Shown: positions 52,460-63,290 of the stretch, piece after piece
Position numbering within the stretch: position 1 is the first letter of the stretch
How the letters are laid out: each line of letters begins with the position of its first letter
Assembly (NCBI RefSeq): GCF_023016115.1
Contig: NZ_JALKBH010000003.1
Location: 186,001 to 250,000 of the forward strand
Origin: Alcanivorax sp. S6407
GTDB lineage: Bacteria > Pseudomonadota > Gammaproteobacteria > Pseudomonadales > Alcanivoracaceae
Length of the DNA stretch: 64,000 bases
Direction: 5' to 3'
Position numbers and translations under genes: made by a program
Notes under the pieces: model-generated
Told to the model about the DNA's origin: nothing
What the model saw: the letters and a program-made list of their open reading frames with translations, nothing else
The model's database searches: none

Positions 52460-55069
52460 TTATTTACCTGCCACCCAATCCTTCACACTCGCCAGTGCTG
52501 CGGGCAGGGCCGCCGGGTTATTACCACCACCCTGAGCCATGTCCGGGCGACCGCCGCCACGACCATCCACCTGCTCCGCCACGTGCTTGAGCAGATCGCC
52601 AGCCTTGAAACGATCGGTCAGGTCTTTGGTGACACCGGCCACCAGGGCCACCTTGTCACCTTCCACCGCTGCCAGCAGGATGATTGCCGAACCCAGCTTG
52701 TCTTTCAGCTTGTCCATGGTCACCCGCAGGGTCTTGCCGTCGGCACCGTCCACGGAAGTGGCCAGTACCTTCACGCCATTGATCTCCTCGACACCGTCGG
52801 AAAGGTCACTGCCGGCACCACTGGCCAGCTTTTGTTTCAGGCGTTCGATCTCTTTTTCCAGCTCGCGCACTTTCTGCGCCTGGTTGCGCACCCGCTCGGC
52901 GGCATTGTCCGGGGTGCTTTTCACGGTGGCGGCGATCTCGCTCAGCGCCTGTTCCTGCTTGCGCATGGCCGCCAGGGCGTTCTCGCCGGTCACTGCTTCA
53001 ATACGGCGTACACCAGCCGCGGCAGACGCTTCCAGGGTGATGCGGAACAGGCCGATATCACCGGTGCGGCCCACATGGGTACCGCCGCACAATTCCTTGG
53101 AGAAGCCATCGCTGCCCATGGTCAGCACGCGCACCTGATCATCGTATTTTTCACCGAACAGGGCCATGGCACCGGCTTCCCGGGCCGCGTCGATATCCAT
53201 CAGGTCGGTGGACACCGCAGTATTGGCCAGGATCTGGCGATTGACGATGGTTTCGATCTGCTCGCGCTGGGCTTCCGTCACGGCTTCGCCGTGGGAGAAA
53301 TCGAAGCGCAGGTAATCGGCGGCCACCAGGGAGCCTTTCTGCTGCACATGCTCGCCCAGCACCTCGCGCAGGGCGGCGTGCATCAAATGGGTGGCGGAGT
53401 GGTTACGCATGATGGCCTTGCGGCGATCCACGTCCACGTAAGCAGCAAACTTGTCGCCCACCTTGAGAGCACCGCTCTCCACCTTGCCCATATGAATGTG
53501 GGCAGACTGGCGCTTGCGGGTATCCGCCACGGCAAAGCGGTTTTCCGCTTTTACCAGGAAGCCGGTATCCCCTACCTGGCCACCAGACTCGGCGTAGAAC
53601 GGGGTGCTGGCCAGCACGACCATGCCTTCTTCGCCAGCGGCCAGGTTCTCCACGGCTTCGCCGTCACGGTACAGACCCACGACTTCTGCTTCGTCGGCCA
53701 GTTTTTCATAACCGGAGAAATCGGTGACAGATTCGATATTGAGGCGGTCGCTATAGTCGTTGGCAAAGCTGCCGGCACCACGGGCACGCTCACGCTGGGC
53801 TTCCATGGCCTTCTCGAAACCGGCCATGTCCACCTCAAGATCCCGCTCACGGGCCACATCGGCGGTGAGATCCGGCGGGAAGCCGTGGGTGTCGTAAAGG
53901 GTGAACAGCACATCACCGGACAGCACCTTGCCGTCCATGTCTTCGATGGCGCTTTCCAGCACTTTCATGCCGGCAGCCAGAGTGCGGCCAAACTGCTCTT
54001 CTTCCGCCAGCAGCGCTTTCTCGATACGGGCCTGCTCACGAACCAGCTCCGGATAGGCTTCGCCCATCTGTTCTACCAGTGCGGCCACCAGGGTGGAGAA
54101 GAACGGCTTGTCCTGGCCCAGCTTGTGACCATGGCGCAGGGCACGGCGGATAATGCGGCGCAGCACATAGCCACGACCTTCATTGGACGGGATCACCCCA
54201 TCACAGATCAGGAAGCTGGAGGAGCGGATGTGATCGGCGATCACGCGCAGGGACTTATTTTCAAGGTATTGGTCTTCCAGATCCTTGCTGCCAACAGCCT
54301 TGGCCGCCGCCTTCAGCAGCGCCTGAAACAGGTCGATTTCGTAGTTGGAGTGCACGCCCTGCAGTACCGCCGCAATACGCTCCAGGCCCATGCCAGTATC
54401 CACGCTGGGCTTGGGTAGCGGCTTGAGCTCGCCGTCTTCCTGACGATCAAACTGCATGAACACCAGGTTCCAGATCTCGATGTAGCGATCCAGATCGTCG
54501 TTCTCGGAACCCGGAGGACCACCGGGCACGTCGGCACCGTGGTCATAGAAAATCTCGGAACAGGGGCCACAGGGACCGGTGTCCCCCATCTGCCAGAAGT
54601 TGTCTTCATCGAGACGGGAGAAGCGCTCGGCGCTGACACCCATTTCCTTCAGCCAGATATCCGCTGCCTCGTCATCGGACACATGCACCGTCACCCACAG
54701 GCGCTCTTCCGGCAGCCCCAGGGTGCCGGTGAGGAATTCCCAGGCGAACTTGATGGCTTCGCGCTTGAAGTAGTCACCAAAGCTGAAGTTACCCAGCATT
54801 TCGAAGAAGGTATGATGGCGAGCCGTGTAACCCACGTTTTCCAGATCATTGTGCTTGCCGCCCGCACGCACACAGCGCTGGGAGCTGGTTGCACGGGTGT
54901 AATCCCGGCTTTCCCGGCCCAGGAACACGTCCTTGAACTGGTTCATCCCGGCGTTAGTAAACAGCAGGGTGGGATCATCGTGGGGCACCAGCGAGGAGGA
55001 CGGCACCTTGGTGTGTCCCTGGCTGGCGAAATAGTCCAGAAAGGCCTGGCGAAGTTCAGCACTATTCAT
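52460..55069 (-). CDS. alaS: Alanine-tRNA ligase
   Basis: An 869-residue class II synthetase. N-terminal catalytic core starts [17 protein letters not shown], with [14 protein letters not shown]. The editing domain has [16 protein letters not shown] and [13 protein letters not shown], holding zinc. The coiled-coil C-Ala domain follows, ending in the glycine-rich [15 protein letters not shown]. Full length for the family. Confidence 0.97.
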   Translation of the reverse strand: MNSAELRQAFLDYFASQGHTKVPSSSLVPHDDPTLLFTNAGMNQFKDVFLGRESRDYTRATSSQRCVRAGGKHNDLENVGYTARHHTFFEMLGNFSFGDYFKREAIKFAWEFLTGTLGLPEERLWVTVHVSDDEAADIWLKEMGVSAERFSRLDEDNFWQMGDTGPCGPCSEIFYDHGADVPGGPPGSENDDLDRYIEIWNLVFMQFDRQEDGELKPLPKPSVDTGMGLERIAAVLQGVHSNYEIDLFQALLKAAAKAVGSKDLEDQYLENKSLRVIADHIRSSSFLICDGVIPSNEGRGYVLRRIIRRALRHGHKLGQDKPFFSTLVAALVEQMGEAYPELVREQARIEKALLAEEEQFGRTLAAGMKVLESAIEDMDGKVLSGDVLFTLYDTHGFPPDLTADVARERDLEVDMAGFEKAMEAQRERARGAGSFANDYSDRLNIESVTDFSGYEKLADEAEVVGLYRDGEAVENLAAGEEGMVVLASTPFYAESGGQVGDTGFLVKAENRFAVADTRKRQSAHIHMGKVESGALKVGDKFAAYVDVDRRKAIMRNHSATHLMHAALREVLGEHVQQKGSLVAADYLRFDFSHGEAVTEAQREQIETIVNRQILANTAVSTDLMDIDAAREAGAMALFGEKYDDQVRVLTMGSDGFSKELCGGTHVGRTGDIGLFRITLEASAAAGVRRIEAVTGENALAAMRKQEQALSEIAATVKSTPDNAAERVRNQAQKVRELEKEIERLKQKLASGAGSDLSDGVEEINGVKVLATSVDGADGKTLRVTMDKLKDKLGSAIILLAAVEGDKVALVAGVTKDLTDRFKAGDLLKHVAEQVDGRGGGRPDMAQGGGNNPAALPAALASVKDWVAGK

Positions 55070-55149
55070 AGGAAAAACGGTTTCTTGGCTGGCTATCGGA
55101 AAGCGCCGAGTATAGCGCCCATGGGGCGCGGTTGCGATGGGAAGAAGCT

Positions 55150-55306
55150 AGCTACAAGCTACAAGCTGCAAGCTACAACACGGAATTGCTTTCCAGGAAA
55201 CGGACAGTCTCTGCCCGCGCACAGATCCCGGTGCCGGAAACGCGGCATCCAAGACCGGAAACAGGCACTTTCCCGGCCCGCGTTGCAGCTTGTAGCTTGA
55301 AGCTTG
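55150..55306. repeat. Inverted heptad-array element (AGCTACA type)
   Basis: Left at 55150-55177: AGCTACA, AGCTACA, AGCTGCA, AGCTACA. Right at 55283-55306: TTGCAGC, TTGTAGC, TTGAAGC, TTG. The stop codon of the TauE gene is three bases beyond. Confidence 0.85.
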
Positions 55307-55309
55307 TCA

Positions 55310-56077
55310 CTAGCCCTTGATCGCCGCTGCCAGACACACTGTCAGCACCATCGCCAGCAATATCCGCTTGAGAACAGTGGGCGAGACCCGGTGGGCGAAG
55401 CCGACGCCCAGGCGGACGCCGACCAGAGTGCCGGCGGCGACCAGCAGGCCGGGGAGCCAGGCGACCTGGTCGCGCCACATGAAGATGCCCAGGGCGAGCA
55501 CGGTGAAACTGCCGGTAATAGCCAGCTTCAGGGCGTTACCCCGCAACAGGTCATAACGCATCTGCCCCACCAGCACAGCAATCAGGACAAACCCTACCCC
55601 GGCCTGCACGAAACCACCGTAGACACCGGCAAAGAACAACCCGGTCCAGGCCGGCAGGGAATCGTTGGGCACCAGCGGGGTTTCCTCCGGGCCCGGCGTC
55701 ATCTGGTTGGGCTTGAGCACCATGATCAGGGCCACCACCACCAGGGTGGTGAGCAGCACCGGCTTGAGGATCGCCTCCGGCAGATAGGCCGCCGCCAGGG
55801 CGCCCACCAGCGTCCCCAGCAGACAGGGCACCAGAATCGCGGGCAACGGCGCAAACGGCATGGTGCCGCGCTTGTTGAATTGCCGCACTGCCTCAATGCT
55901 CTGGATCAACACCCCCACCCGCATGGTGCCATTGGCCAGCGCGGCGCTCATGCCAGTGAGCATCAGCAAAGGCAGGATCAGCAGCCCCCCGCCCCCGGCA
56001 AGCGTATTGATAAAGCCGGCAAGTACGCCCGCGCCCAGCAAGGCGGCGGCGAGCCAGGGGTCGGAAAGGTATTCCAT
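55310..56077 (-). CDS. Sulfite exporter TauE/SafE family permease
   Basis: A 255-residue membrane protein with about eight helices. Family motifs appear at the N-terminal GFINTLAGGGGLLILPLLM and in the second half FFAGVYGGFVQAGVGFVLI. Members export sulfite, sulfoacetate or related anions; the substrate is unknown. Flanked on both sides by heptad-array elements. Confidence 0.92.
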   Translation of the reverse strand: MEYLSDPWLAAALLGAGVLAGFINTLAGGGGLLILPLLMLTGMSAALANGTMRVGVLIQSIEAVRQFNKRGTMPFAPLPAILVPCLLGTLVGALAAAYLPEAILKPVLLTTLVVVALIMVLKPNQMTPGPEETPLVPNDSLPAWTGLFFAGVYGGFVQAGVGFVLIAVLVGQMRYDLLRGNALKLAITGSFTVLALGIFMWRDQVAWLPGLLVAAGTLVGVRLGVGFAHRVSPTVLKRILLAMVLTVCLAAAIKG

Positions 56078-56117
56078 GGGGGAGCTCGATCAGGACTGAA
56101 CGGGAATCATGGAGGAG

Positions 56118-56260
56118 CAAGCTGCAAGCTTCAAGCTACAACGCGAAGATGGCCTGGCAGTGAAATGAAACGCCTTTCCTCGCGCTCAACCCTAAATTGA
56201 AACGCGGCAAACGTCCTTCCCGATAGCAATCACCTTTCTCGCGTTGCAGCTTGTAGCTTG
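56118..56260. repeat. Inverted heptad-array element (CAAGCTG type)
   Basis: Left at 56118-56145: CAAGCTG, CAAGCTT, CAAGCTA, CAACGCG. Right at 56240-56260: CGCGTTG, CAGCTTG, TAGCTTG. Arms are inverted, 94 bases apart. Confidence 0.8.
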
Positions 56261-56314
56261 TTATGGCGGAGAGGGCAGAACCCTTTCCGCCCTACACAGA
56301 GGTTGGGGAAGGCG

Positions 56315-57364
56315 TCAGGCCTTCAGGGACTTGCCGAAATCCAGCATGCGGTTGAGCGGGATCATGGCTTTTTCGGCAAGGGCCGGATCGACGAAGATTT
56401 CCTGGCCGTTGCCGTCCGCGCTTTCCAGCACATCGACCATGTTCTGCAGGCCGTTCATGGCCATCCACGGGCAGTGCGCGCAGCTGCGGCAGGTGGCGCC
56501 GGAGCCGGCAGTGGGCGCTTCCAGGAAGGTCTTTTCCGGGGCCAGCTGCTGCATCTTGTAGAAGATGCCCTTGTCAGTGGCCACGATGAAGGTGTCGTTG
56601 TTCATGTCGCAGGCCGCCTTGATCAGCTGCGAGGTGGAGCCCACCACGTCAGCGATTTCGACCACCGAGGCCGGGGATTCCGGGTGCACCAGTACGGCGG
56701 CATTCGGGTAGGCCTTCTTGAGATCCAGCAGGCCCTGGGCCTTGAACTCCTCGTGAACGATGCAGGCACCATCCCAGCACAGTACGTCGGCGCCGGCCTT
56801 GTCACGCACATAGCTGCCAAGATGCTTGTCCGGAGCCCAGAGGATCTTCTCGCCGTTGTGGTCCAGATGCTCGATCAGTTCCACCGCGATGGACGACGTC
56901 ACCACCCAGTCGGCGCGGGCTTTCACTGCCGCAGAGGTATTGGCGTATACCACCACGGTGCGGTCAGGGTGCTGGTCGCAGAAATCAGAGAATTCCTGCT
57001 CGGGACAGCCGATATCCAGGGAACAGGTAGCCTCCAGCGTGGGCATGAAAACGCGCTTTTCCGGGCTGAGGATCTTGGCGGTTTCGCCCATGAACTTCAC
57101 CCCGGCCACGATCAGGGTGGAGGCCGGGTGTTCCTTGCCGAAACGGGCCATTTCCAGGGAGTCGGACACGCAACCCCCAGTTTCTTCGGCCAGCGACTGG
57201 ATTTCCGGATCGGTGTAGTAATGGGCTACCAGCACAGCGTCACGTTCACGTAACAAAGTCTTGATACGTTCACGGTAGGCCAGTCGCTGCTCTTCAGTCA
57301 GCGAATCATCCTGCACCACCTTTGCCAGGTGGGCCTGTACCAGCGCTTGTGCTTCTGCCGTCAT
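56315..57364 (-). CDS. nadA: Quinolinate synthase A
   Basis: An enzyme of about 349 residues that condenses iminoaspartate and DHAP to quinolinate in NAD synthesis, using a [4Fe-4S] cluster. Cluster cysteines are expected in [22 protein letters not shown] and [10 protein letters not shown]. Substrate residues: [10 protein letters not shown]. The start may be the ATG at 57364 or the GTG at 57373; the first has a better spaced GGCGGTG. Confidence 0.96.
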   Translation of the reverse strand: MTAEAQALVQAHLAKVVQDDSLTEEQRLAYRERIKTLLRERDAVLVAHYYTDPEIQSLAEETGGCVSDSLEMARFGKEHPASTLIVAGVKFMGETAKILSPEKRVFMPTLEATCSLDIGCPEQEFSDFCDQHPDRTVVVYANTSAAVKARADWVVTSSIAVELIEHLDHNGEKILWAPDKHLGSYVRDKAGADVLCWDGACIVHEEFKAQGLLDLKKAYPNAAVLVHPESPASVVEIADVVGSTSQLIKAACDMNNDTFIVATDKGIFYKMQQLAPEKTFLEAPTAGSGATCRSCAHCPWMAMNGLQNMVDVLESADGNGQEIFVDPALAEKAMIPLNRMLDFGKSLKA

Positions 57365-57687
57365 TGCGTTCACCGCCAGAAAATATCGATGGATATCAAT
57401 CGGTTACCGCCAAACCAGAGAGATTGGCGAAAAATAAGGCGGGCATAATACCACAACCCGTGGAAATTCGGGCTGACAGCGGGTCTGAGCACCCGCCTCT
57501 CTCCCAAACCTGCGCCTGATAGCCACCATTTTCAATGGGTAGAATGTCCGACCCGAGACGCCGCACGTACTTTCAGCCTGCCCCCTGTGGGAGCGTGCCT
57601 GCACGCGAAGGGGTAGGTGTTGTGTTTCGCTTCGCCGGACAGGGTGGGTTCTCCTTTCCAGGAAGCGAAACACTGCAGATGCGCGCT
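57365..57687. other. Intergenic region with a REP half
   Basis: No gene is seen. TGTGGGAGCGTGCCTGCACG starts at 57596, a single REP-like palindrome. The nadA promoter must be in 57375-57500, but is not clear. Confidence 0.55.
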
Positions 57688-58944
57688 TCAGAGCGCGCCA
57701 GGACGCCAGCTCGGCCCGTTAGCCACGATATGGACAGTACTGATCGCTCGCTCCAGGAAAGCCCCTTCGCAATAGCACAGGTAGTAATCCCACATACGAA
57801 TGAAGCGCTCATCGAATCCCAGCTCGCGGATGCGGGGCAGCTCCGCCAGGAAACGCTCACGCCAGTGATGCAGGGTACGGGCATAGTCATGGCCGATGTC
57901 ATACAGCTCTGTGGCCACCAGATCGGTGTGGCGAGTGAAGTGATCGGTCATCACCGATACGCTGGGCAGGAAGCCGCCGGGGAAGATATAGCGCTTGATG
58001 AAATCCACCTGCTTGCGAGCATAGTCGTAACGCTGGTCCGGCACGGTAATGGCCTGCAGTAACAATTTGCCTTCCGGCTTCAGTCTTTCCCCCAGTACCT
58101 TGAAGTAGCCCGGGAGGAATTCTGCCCCCACGGCTTCAATCATCTCGATGGAAACGACCCGGTCGTAACGGCCATCCAGCTCACGATAATCCTTTTCCAG
58201 AATGGTGATACGCTCTTCCAGCCCGGCGACTTTCACCGCCTCTCTGGCATAGCGGGCCTGTTCACGGGAGATGGTGGTGGTGGTCACATTGACCCCATAA
58301 TGTTTTGCCGCATGAATCGCCAGGCCACCCCAGCCAGTGCCGATTTCCAGCACTTCCATACCCGGCTTCAGTTCCAGCCGTTGGCAGACCAGATCCAGTT
58401 TGTGTTCTGCTGCTTCCTCCAACCCGGCATCCGGTCGCGGATAAACCGCACTGGAATACATCATCGAGCGATCCAGGAACAGGGCGAAGAAGTCGTTGCC
58501 CAGATCATAATGAGCGGCGATGTTGCGACGGGAACCCTGCAGGGAATTGCGATTGTGACGATGCAGCAGTTTCAGGGCCGGCTTGGAAATTTTTGCCAGC
58601 CCACCTTCCAGCGTGCGCATGGCCTGAATGTTGGCTGCGAAGTAGCGAATCACTGCCACCAGATCCGGACTGTCCCAGCCGCCCTCCATGTAGGCTTCGG
58701 CAGCACCCAGAGCACCACCACTCATCATCATCGAATAGGTGCGCCAGTCACGCAGCAAGATGACTCCGGCTTCGTCATGTCCACCCAGACGAATCACATT
58801 GCCATCCGGCTCCTCGATACGCAGGGCACCATGGGGAAGTGCTGCAAGTTGTTTGAGCACCAGTCGGCGCGCTACACCAGTCAGGCCACTGACCTGATCG
58901 CTGACGGCAACCGAATTGTTGGACGCGCTTTCACCAGACTGCAT
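57688..58944 (-). CDS. cfa: Cyclopropane-fatty-acyl-phospholipid synthase family methyltransferase
   Basis: A 418-residue SAM-dependent enzyme. The SAM site is MEVLEIGTGWGGLAIHAAKHYG. Active-site parts include YDLGNDFFALFLDRSMMYS and YYLCYCEGAFLERAISTVHIV with the bicarbonate-holding Glu. It methylenates unsaturated acyl chains in phospholipids, or makes related methylated lipids. Last gene of the phrB operon; its ATG overlaps the preceding stop (TAATG). Confidence 0.93.
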   Translation of the reverse strand: MQSGESASNNSVAVSDQVSGLTGVARRLVLKQLAALPHGALRIEEPDGNVIRLGGHDEAGVILLRDWRTYSMMMSGGALGAAEAYMEGGWDSPDLVAVIRYFAANIQAMRTLEGGLAKISKPALKLLHRHNRNSLQGSRRNIAAHYDLGNDFFALFLDRSMMYSSAVYPRPDAGLEEAAEHKLDLVCQRLELKPGMEVLEIGTGWGGLAIHAAKHYGVNVTTTTISREQARYAREAVKVAGLEERITILEKDYRELDGRYDRVVSIEMIEAVGAEFLPGYFKVLGERLKPEGKLLLQAITVPDQRYDYARKQVDFIKRYIFPGGFLPSVSVMTDHFTRHTDLVATELYDIGHDYARTLHHWRERFLAELPRIRELGFDERFIRMWDYYLCYCEGAFLERAISTVHIVANGPSWRPGAL

Positions 58945-59723
58945 TACCCTCTCCTCTCGCTTTCTTGCTGAACACTGTCATGCCGTTGCGGGTGACGATA
59001 AAAGCGGGCGCCCTTTCGCCAGAGTTTGAACGCCTGCCAGTAGATTCCCTTGAGTGTGGCAAAGCCTCTCGCGCCCATCCTTATAGTGACATTACGCATG
59101 AGCGCCTTTTCCGGATGCATTAAAGTCAGATTGAGCCCCGCGGCGAACACCACTTCATCATCATTTTTATCTTTCAACACTAGGCGCAAGTCGGGAAAGG
59201 CAACGTGAAGGCGCCAGTGGTAACGCAGTGCCATGGGCAGAAATGGTGAGACATGAAAGGTCTTTTCATGGTCCACCGCCAGCGCCCCATAGTCATCCTG
59301 TGTCAGCGGCAGCGCATAGAAATGTTTTTCTTTCCACGGCGTGTTCTGCACTTCCGCCAACATGCTATCGGGCTGCTCCGCGCCTTCCGGGAAGTGCAGA
59401 TACAGCACCAGCGGATTGAACAGGGTGCCGAAGGTGCGCCATTGGCCAAGCATGCACACCCTGCCCTGTTGCCAGTCAAGGCCAGCCTCGGCGGCCTGGT
59501 GCCGGACCTTGTCGATTAAGGGCGTATCACTGCCATCGACAAAATCCCGGTCGCGAAACACCACCGGGCGCCAGGCCCGACCCCACCAGGGGGATGACGC
59601 CAACAGATCTGGAATCTGATCCAGATCGCACCACACCAGCCACAGGGGGTAATCAAAATGGTGAGTGAAAGGCACATTACGCTGGTGCCATACCCGCCCC
59701 GTGGCCACCGCCTGGCCTATCAT
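58944..59723 (-). CDS. DUF1365 domain-containing protein
   Basis: A 259-residue protein with the DUF1365 sequence: VWHQRNVPFTHHFDYPLWLVWCDLDQIP, NPLVLYLHF, and ALPLTQDDYGALAVDHEKTFHVSPFLPM. No function is proven. It regularly sits with an FAD oxidoreductase and a Cfa-like methylase. Overlaps its neighbours by four bases and one base. Confidence 0.92.
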   Translation of the reverse strand: MIGQAVATGRVWHQRNVPFTHHFDYPLWLVWCDLDQIPDLLASSPWWGRAWRPVVFRDRDFVDGSDTPLIDKVRHQAAEAGLDWQQGRVCMLGQWRTFGTLFNPLVLYLHFPEGAEQPDSMLAEVQNTPWKEKHFYALPLTQDDYGALAVDHEKTFHVSPFLPMALRYHWRLHVAFPDLRLVLKDKNDDEVVFAAGLNLTLMHPEKALMRNVTIRMGARGFATLKGIYWQAFKLWRKGARFYRHPQRHDSVQQESERRG

Positions 59724-60976
59724 GCCGCCATCCTCTTTTTGCCAAGCACTGCCACCACCTTGAGTGCAGACACGACACCGTCCTCATGGAAGCCATTGCG
59801 ACACCAGGCACCGGCATACCAGGTACGGTTACTGCCATTACCTGCCAGCAGGGTCTCCCGGGCCGCTTCTGTGTCCGGCGTAAACAGGGGGTGCGCAAAG
59901 TGCCGTCGTTCAATCACTTTGGCAGGATCAATTCTGTCAGTCGCATTAAGGGTGACGCAGAACGTTTCCGGCGCCTCAATGCCTTGCAGAATATTCATGT
60001 TGTAGGTGACCTGGATACGATCGGTATCCTGCTTCATGAGCATGGCATTCCAACTGGACCAGACCCGCTCACGCCTGGGCAGCAAGCGGGTATCGGTATG
60101 CAGCACCACCTCGTTGTCCTGATAGCCGAGCTGCGAGAGACAGGAATTTTCCCGCGCATCCGGGTCCTGCAGCATAGGCAGCACCTGATCGCTATGGCAG
60201 GCAAAGATGACCTGGTCAAATTCCCGCGCCTCGCCGTTGGCAACCACGGTCACATGGCTGGCATGGCGGGTTACGGATTGCACAGGTGTAGACACATGGA
60301 AGGTCGCAGGGCAACGCTCCACCAGTGGTGATACGTATTTATTGGAGCCGCCGGGCACCACAAACCATTGCGGCCGGTTGGTCAGCGACAGCAAGCCATG
60401 ATGATCGAAGAAGCGGATAAAGAACCGCGCCGGGAATGCTTCCATCTGCGCCAGTGAGCAAGACCAGATCGCCCCGCCCATGGCAAGCACATAGTCCCGA
60501 CGGAACCGGTCGCTGTAGCCATGCCGGGTCAGGTATTCACCCAGCGGCATGTCCCCTTCCGGATCGTCCAGCAGTGCAGTGGCTTCCTTGTTGAAGCGAA
60601 GGATCTCACGCACGAATCGCCAGTGGGCCGGACTGACCCAGTCACGTTTGCGGGCAAACACGCCGCCCAGCCCATCACCACAGTATTCCAGCCCATTACG
60701 CTGGTCACTCACTGCAAATCCCATAGAGGTGGGCTGCCCGGCGAGGCCGAGTTCATCCAGCAACTTCAGGTAATTGGGGTAGGTCCGGTCGTTGAAAACA
60801 ATAAATCCCATGTCGATAGCATAGCGACCATGGTCCCGCTCTACCGGCACCGTGCAGGTATGGCCACCGAGGTAATCGCCCGCCTCGAACACTTCCACCT
60901 CATGCTCCTGCGCCAGATACCAGGCTGCGGTCAAACCGCTGATCCCGGCACCGACAATGGCAATGCGCTGCTTCAT
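59720..60976 (-). CDS. FAD-dependent oxidoreductase (amine-oxidase/phytoene-desaturase fold)
   Basis: A 418-residue flavoprotein with N-terminal Rossmann motif IAIVGAGISGLTAAWYLAQ and the ERDHGRYAIDMGFIVFNDRTYPNY segment found in the NAD(P)-binding protein next to Cfa in many proteobacteria. The C-terminal FAD contact is near RTWYAGAWCRNGFHEDGVVSAL. The substrate is thought to be an acyl chain. It is 4-bp overlapped with phrB and DUF1365. Confidence 0.9.
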   Translation of the reverse strand: MKQRIAIVGAGISGLTAAWYLAQEHEVEVFEAGDYLGGHTCTVPVERDHGRYAIDMGFIVFNDRTYPNYLKLLDELGLAGQPTSMGFAVSDQRNGLEYCGDGLGGVFARKRDWVSPAHWRFVREILRFNKEATALLDDPEGDMPLGEYLTRHGYSDRFRRDYVLAMGGAIWSCSLAQMEAFPARFFIRFFDHHGLLSLTNRPQWFVVPGGSNKYVSPLVERCPATFHVSTPVQSVTRHASHVTVVANGEAREFDQVIFACHSDQVLPMLQDPDARENSCLSQLGYQDNEVVLHTDTRLLPRRERVWSSWNAMLMKQDTDRIQVTYNMNILQGIEAPETFCVTLNATDRIDPAKVIERRHFAHPLFTPDTEAARETLLAGNGSNRTWYAGAWCRNGFHEDGVVSALKVVAVLGKKRMAA

Positions 60977-62415
60977 GCGTCTACCCCCTGTAGTTGATCA
61001 TAAGCCTGTTTCACGCCTTTGAAAGACTCCGTTACCCGCTCACGCACTCCCGCATGGGGCACGATGGGCGCAGGATAGTCCGGCACCAGCAAGGGCTGCT
61101 TCCAGGGTTCGTGAATGGTCTTGTTATCCATTGCTTTCAGCTCCGGCACCCAATGGGCAATGAATTTACCCTCGGCATCAAAACGCTGGCTTTGTCGAAT
61201 CGGGTTGAACACCCGGAAATACGGCACCGCATCGGTCCCTGTAGAAGCACTCCATTGCCAGCCGCCATTGTTGGCAGCAAAGTCGCCATCAATGAGGTGC
61301 TGCATAAAAAAGTCCTCGCCGCGACGCCAGTCCTGCCACAGGTGCTTGCTCAGGAACATGGCAGTGACCATGCGCAGCCGGTTGTGCATCCAGCCGGTGG
61401 CCACCAGTTGCCGCATGGCGGCATCCACCAGCGGATAGCCCGTGCGTCCCTCGCACCAGGCCTGGAAAAGCGAGTCATCGTTATCCCACTCCAGCAAATC
61501 CGTTTCCGGGCGGAAGGCCCTGCCCCAACTGAGACGCGGATACTGGGCCATGATCTGACGGTAGAAATCCCGCCACGCCAGTTCACCGATCCAGCAGGCG
61601 GCACCATCCCGGGCGCCGGCATCGGCCATGACCTGACGGGCCGCATGAAAACAGCTTGCCGGGGACAGCGTGCCCGCCGACAGCGCCGTGGACAGGCTGC
61701 TGGTGGCCGGCAGCGAAGGGTAATCCCGGTGCTTGCGGTAACCGCCCAGATAGCGACTGACGAATTGCTCCAGCTGACGGGCCGCTGCCTGTTCACCCGG
61801 CTGCCACAGCTGGGTCAACGAGGCATCCACATCCAGTTTGTCGATGGCATCCTCCACCGCCACCTTGCCGACGAATGCCACCGGCTTCGACACCTGGCCG
61901 TCCGGCAGGGAAGGCAGCGCAAAGTGCTGTTCCAGCCATACATCCCAGCGTTTCTTGTAAGCACTGAATACTGTGTAAGGAGTCCCCTTGCCGGTTCGCA
62001 AGGTGGTTGGCGGCACCAACACACTGTCGTCGAAACCACGGATGCTCACGCCTTGCTGTTTCAGTTGCAGGGCTACGGCTTCATCCCGTCGCCGCTCATT
62101 GAGCGGATATTCCCGGGTACAGAACACCTGCTGGATGCCCTGCTCCCTGACCAGGCTGCCAAGCATTCCCGGTACCCGGGAAAAATCACCAGCATCAAGT
62201 ACATGCAGGGGAATGCCACGCTGTGCCAGCTGCTCGCCCAGCTCGGCCAGACTGTGCAGTACATACCAGCGACGCAAAGGCGCGACGCCATGCTCGTCCC
62301 ATTGCCCATCACAAAGAAAATACACCGCCATGACCGGGCCCTGTGCCTGCAGGGCTTCCTGCAGCGCACGGTGCGCATGAACACGCAGGTCGTTGCGGTA
62401 CCAGACCAGATTCAT
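60973..62415 (-). CDS. phrB: Deoxyribodipyrimidine photolyase
   Basis: A 480-residue class I CPD photolyase starting MNLVWYRNDLRVHAHRAL. The FAD-binding C-terminal domain has WMHNRLRMVTAMFLSKHLWQDW and GDFAANNGGWQWSASTGTDAVPYFRVFNP. Repairs UV dimers with blue light. The ATG overlaps the merR stop codon by one base, so both are coupled. Confidence 0.96.
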   Translation of the reverse strand: MNLVWYRNDLRVHAHRALQEALQAQGPVMAVYFLCDGQWDEHGVAPLRRWYVLHSLAELGEQLAQRGIPLHVLDAGDFSRVPGMLGSLVREQGIQQVFCTREYPLNERRRDEAVALQLKQQGVSIRGFDDSVLVPPTTLRTGKGTPYTVFSAYKKRWDVWLEQHFALPSLPDGQVSKPVAFVGKVAVEDAIDKLDVDASLTQLWQPGEQAAARQLEQFVSRYLGGYRKHRDYPSLPATSSLSTALSAGTLSPASCFHAARQVMADAGARDGAACWIGELAWRDFYRQIMAQYPRLSWGRAFRPETDLLEWDNDDSLFQAWCEGRTGYPLVDAAMRQLVATGWMHNRLRMVTAMFLSKHLWQDWRRGEDFFMQHLIDGDFAANNGGWQWSASTGTDAVPYFRVFNPIRQSQRFDAEGKFIAHWVPELKAMDNKTIHEPWKQPLLVPDYPAPIVPHAGVRERVTESFKGVKQAYDQLQGVDA

Positions 62416-63290
62416 CAGAGTGACTCCAGGTTGTATTGCTGCAATGCCTCAGCCACATCCTCGCGGCTTCCCTCGAGCACTGTCAGGCCAGCGGCATCAC
62501 CCGCCAGTTGCCTAGCCAGCGGGCCCCAGATACACGCCCTGAACGGCGCAGTATCCGCTGGTAGCCAGCGGGCACGCTGTGCTGCCCCCGGGAGAGCATC
62601 CGCAATCCAGATAACCCCGAAGGATGGAGTGGCCACAAAGCATTGGCGCAGAGCCTCGTAATCCATCGGCTGATCCACACACCACAGCGGCGCGTTGATC
62701 ACCATGGCCAGCTCCAGTGCAGCCAACGGATCCCCCAGCGGCACCAGCATCCAGCCGCTACGCTTTCGGCCCGGCGACAAGGACAATGCCTTGCCCGACC
62801 ACTTTTGCATCAACAGGCTGTGCAACAGAGACGCCTGCAATGACAGAGAAGAAGACAGGGACAATTGCTCGCGCAGCGGGTCGGAAAATTCGGCGATGAC
62901 GCGAGCATGGCCGTAGTCGGCGATCAGCCCGTTAAGTTGCTGCTCCAGTCGACGAAGGTTGAGACTTTCCAGTGCTTCCAGGGCCTTTTCACGGGCTTGC
63001 TGCCATACCGGTTCGGGCGTCAGCTCATCACCGGCCGAGGCGGAATCCAGCAAGGCCTGTACCTGACGAATTGGCACTCCCTTTTCCAGCCACTGCACCA
63101 CGGCCTGTACCCGCGCCAGCTGCGCTTCTGAATAACGACGATGCCCTTTGGCGGTTCGCGACGGCTTGAGCAGCCCATAACGCCGTTCCCAGGCACGCAG
63201 GGTCACCGGGTTCACCCCGCAGCGCTCGCTCACCGCCTGAATGCTGTAACCGCATTCATCGGCTGCCAGCGTATCTGTCGCTTCACTCAC
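62415..63290 (-). CDS. MerR family regulator, LitR/PplR-like class without clear B12 motif
   Basis: A 291-residue regulator starting at GTG, overlapping the preceding gene by GTGA. MerR DNA-binding domain at residues 13-80: YSIQAVSERCGVNPVTLRAWERRYGLLKPSRTAKGHRRYSE. The C-terminal half resembles the B12-binding fold of CarH/LitR but I see no DxHxxG motif, as in class II LitR proteins of Pseudomonas putida (PplR), which respond to light through a partner LOV protein. Probably represses this operon. Confidence 0.85.
   Translation of the reverse strand: MSEATDTLAADECGYSIQAVSERCGVNPVTLRAWERRYGLLKPSRTAKGHRRYSEAQLARVQAVVQWLEKGVPIRQVQALLDSASAGDELTPEPVWQQAREKALEALESLNLRRLEQQLNGLIADYGHARVIAEFSDPLREQLSLSSSLSLQASLLHSLLMQKWSGKALSLSPGRKRSGWMLVPLGDPLAALELAMVINAPLWCVDQPMDYEALRQCFVATPSFGVIWIADALPGAAQRARWLPADTAPFRACIWGPLARQLAGDAAGLTVLEGSREDVAEALQQYNLESL

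Noticed and set aside
52583-54418. 611-residue open frame on the plus strand
   Set aside because: Antisense shadow of alaS.
60994-62661. 555-residue open frame on the plus strand
   Set aside because: Antisense shadow of phrB and merR.
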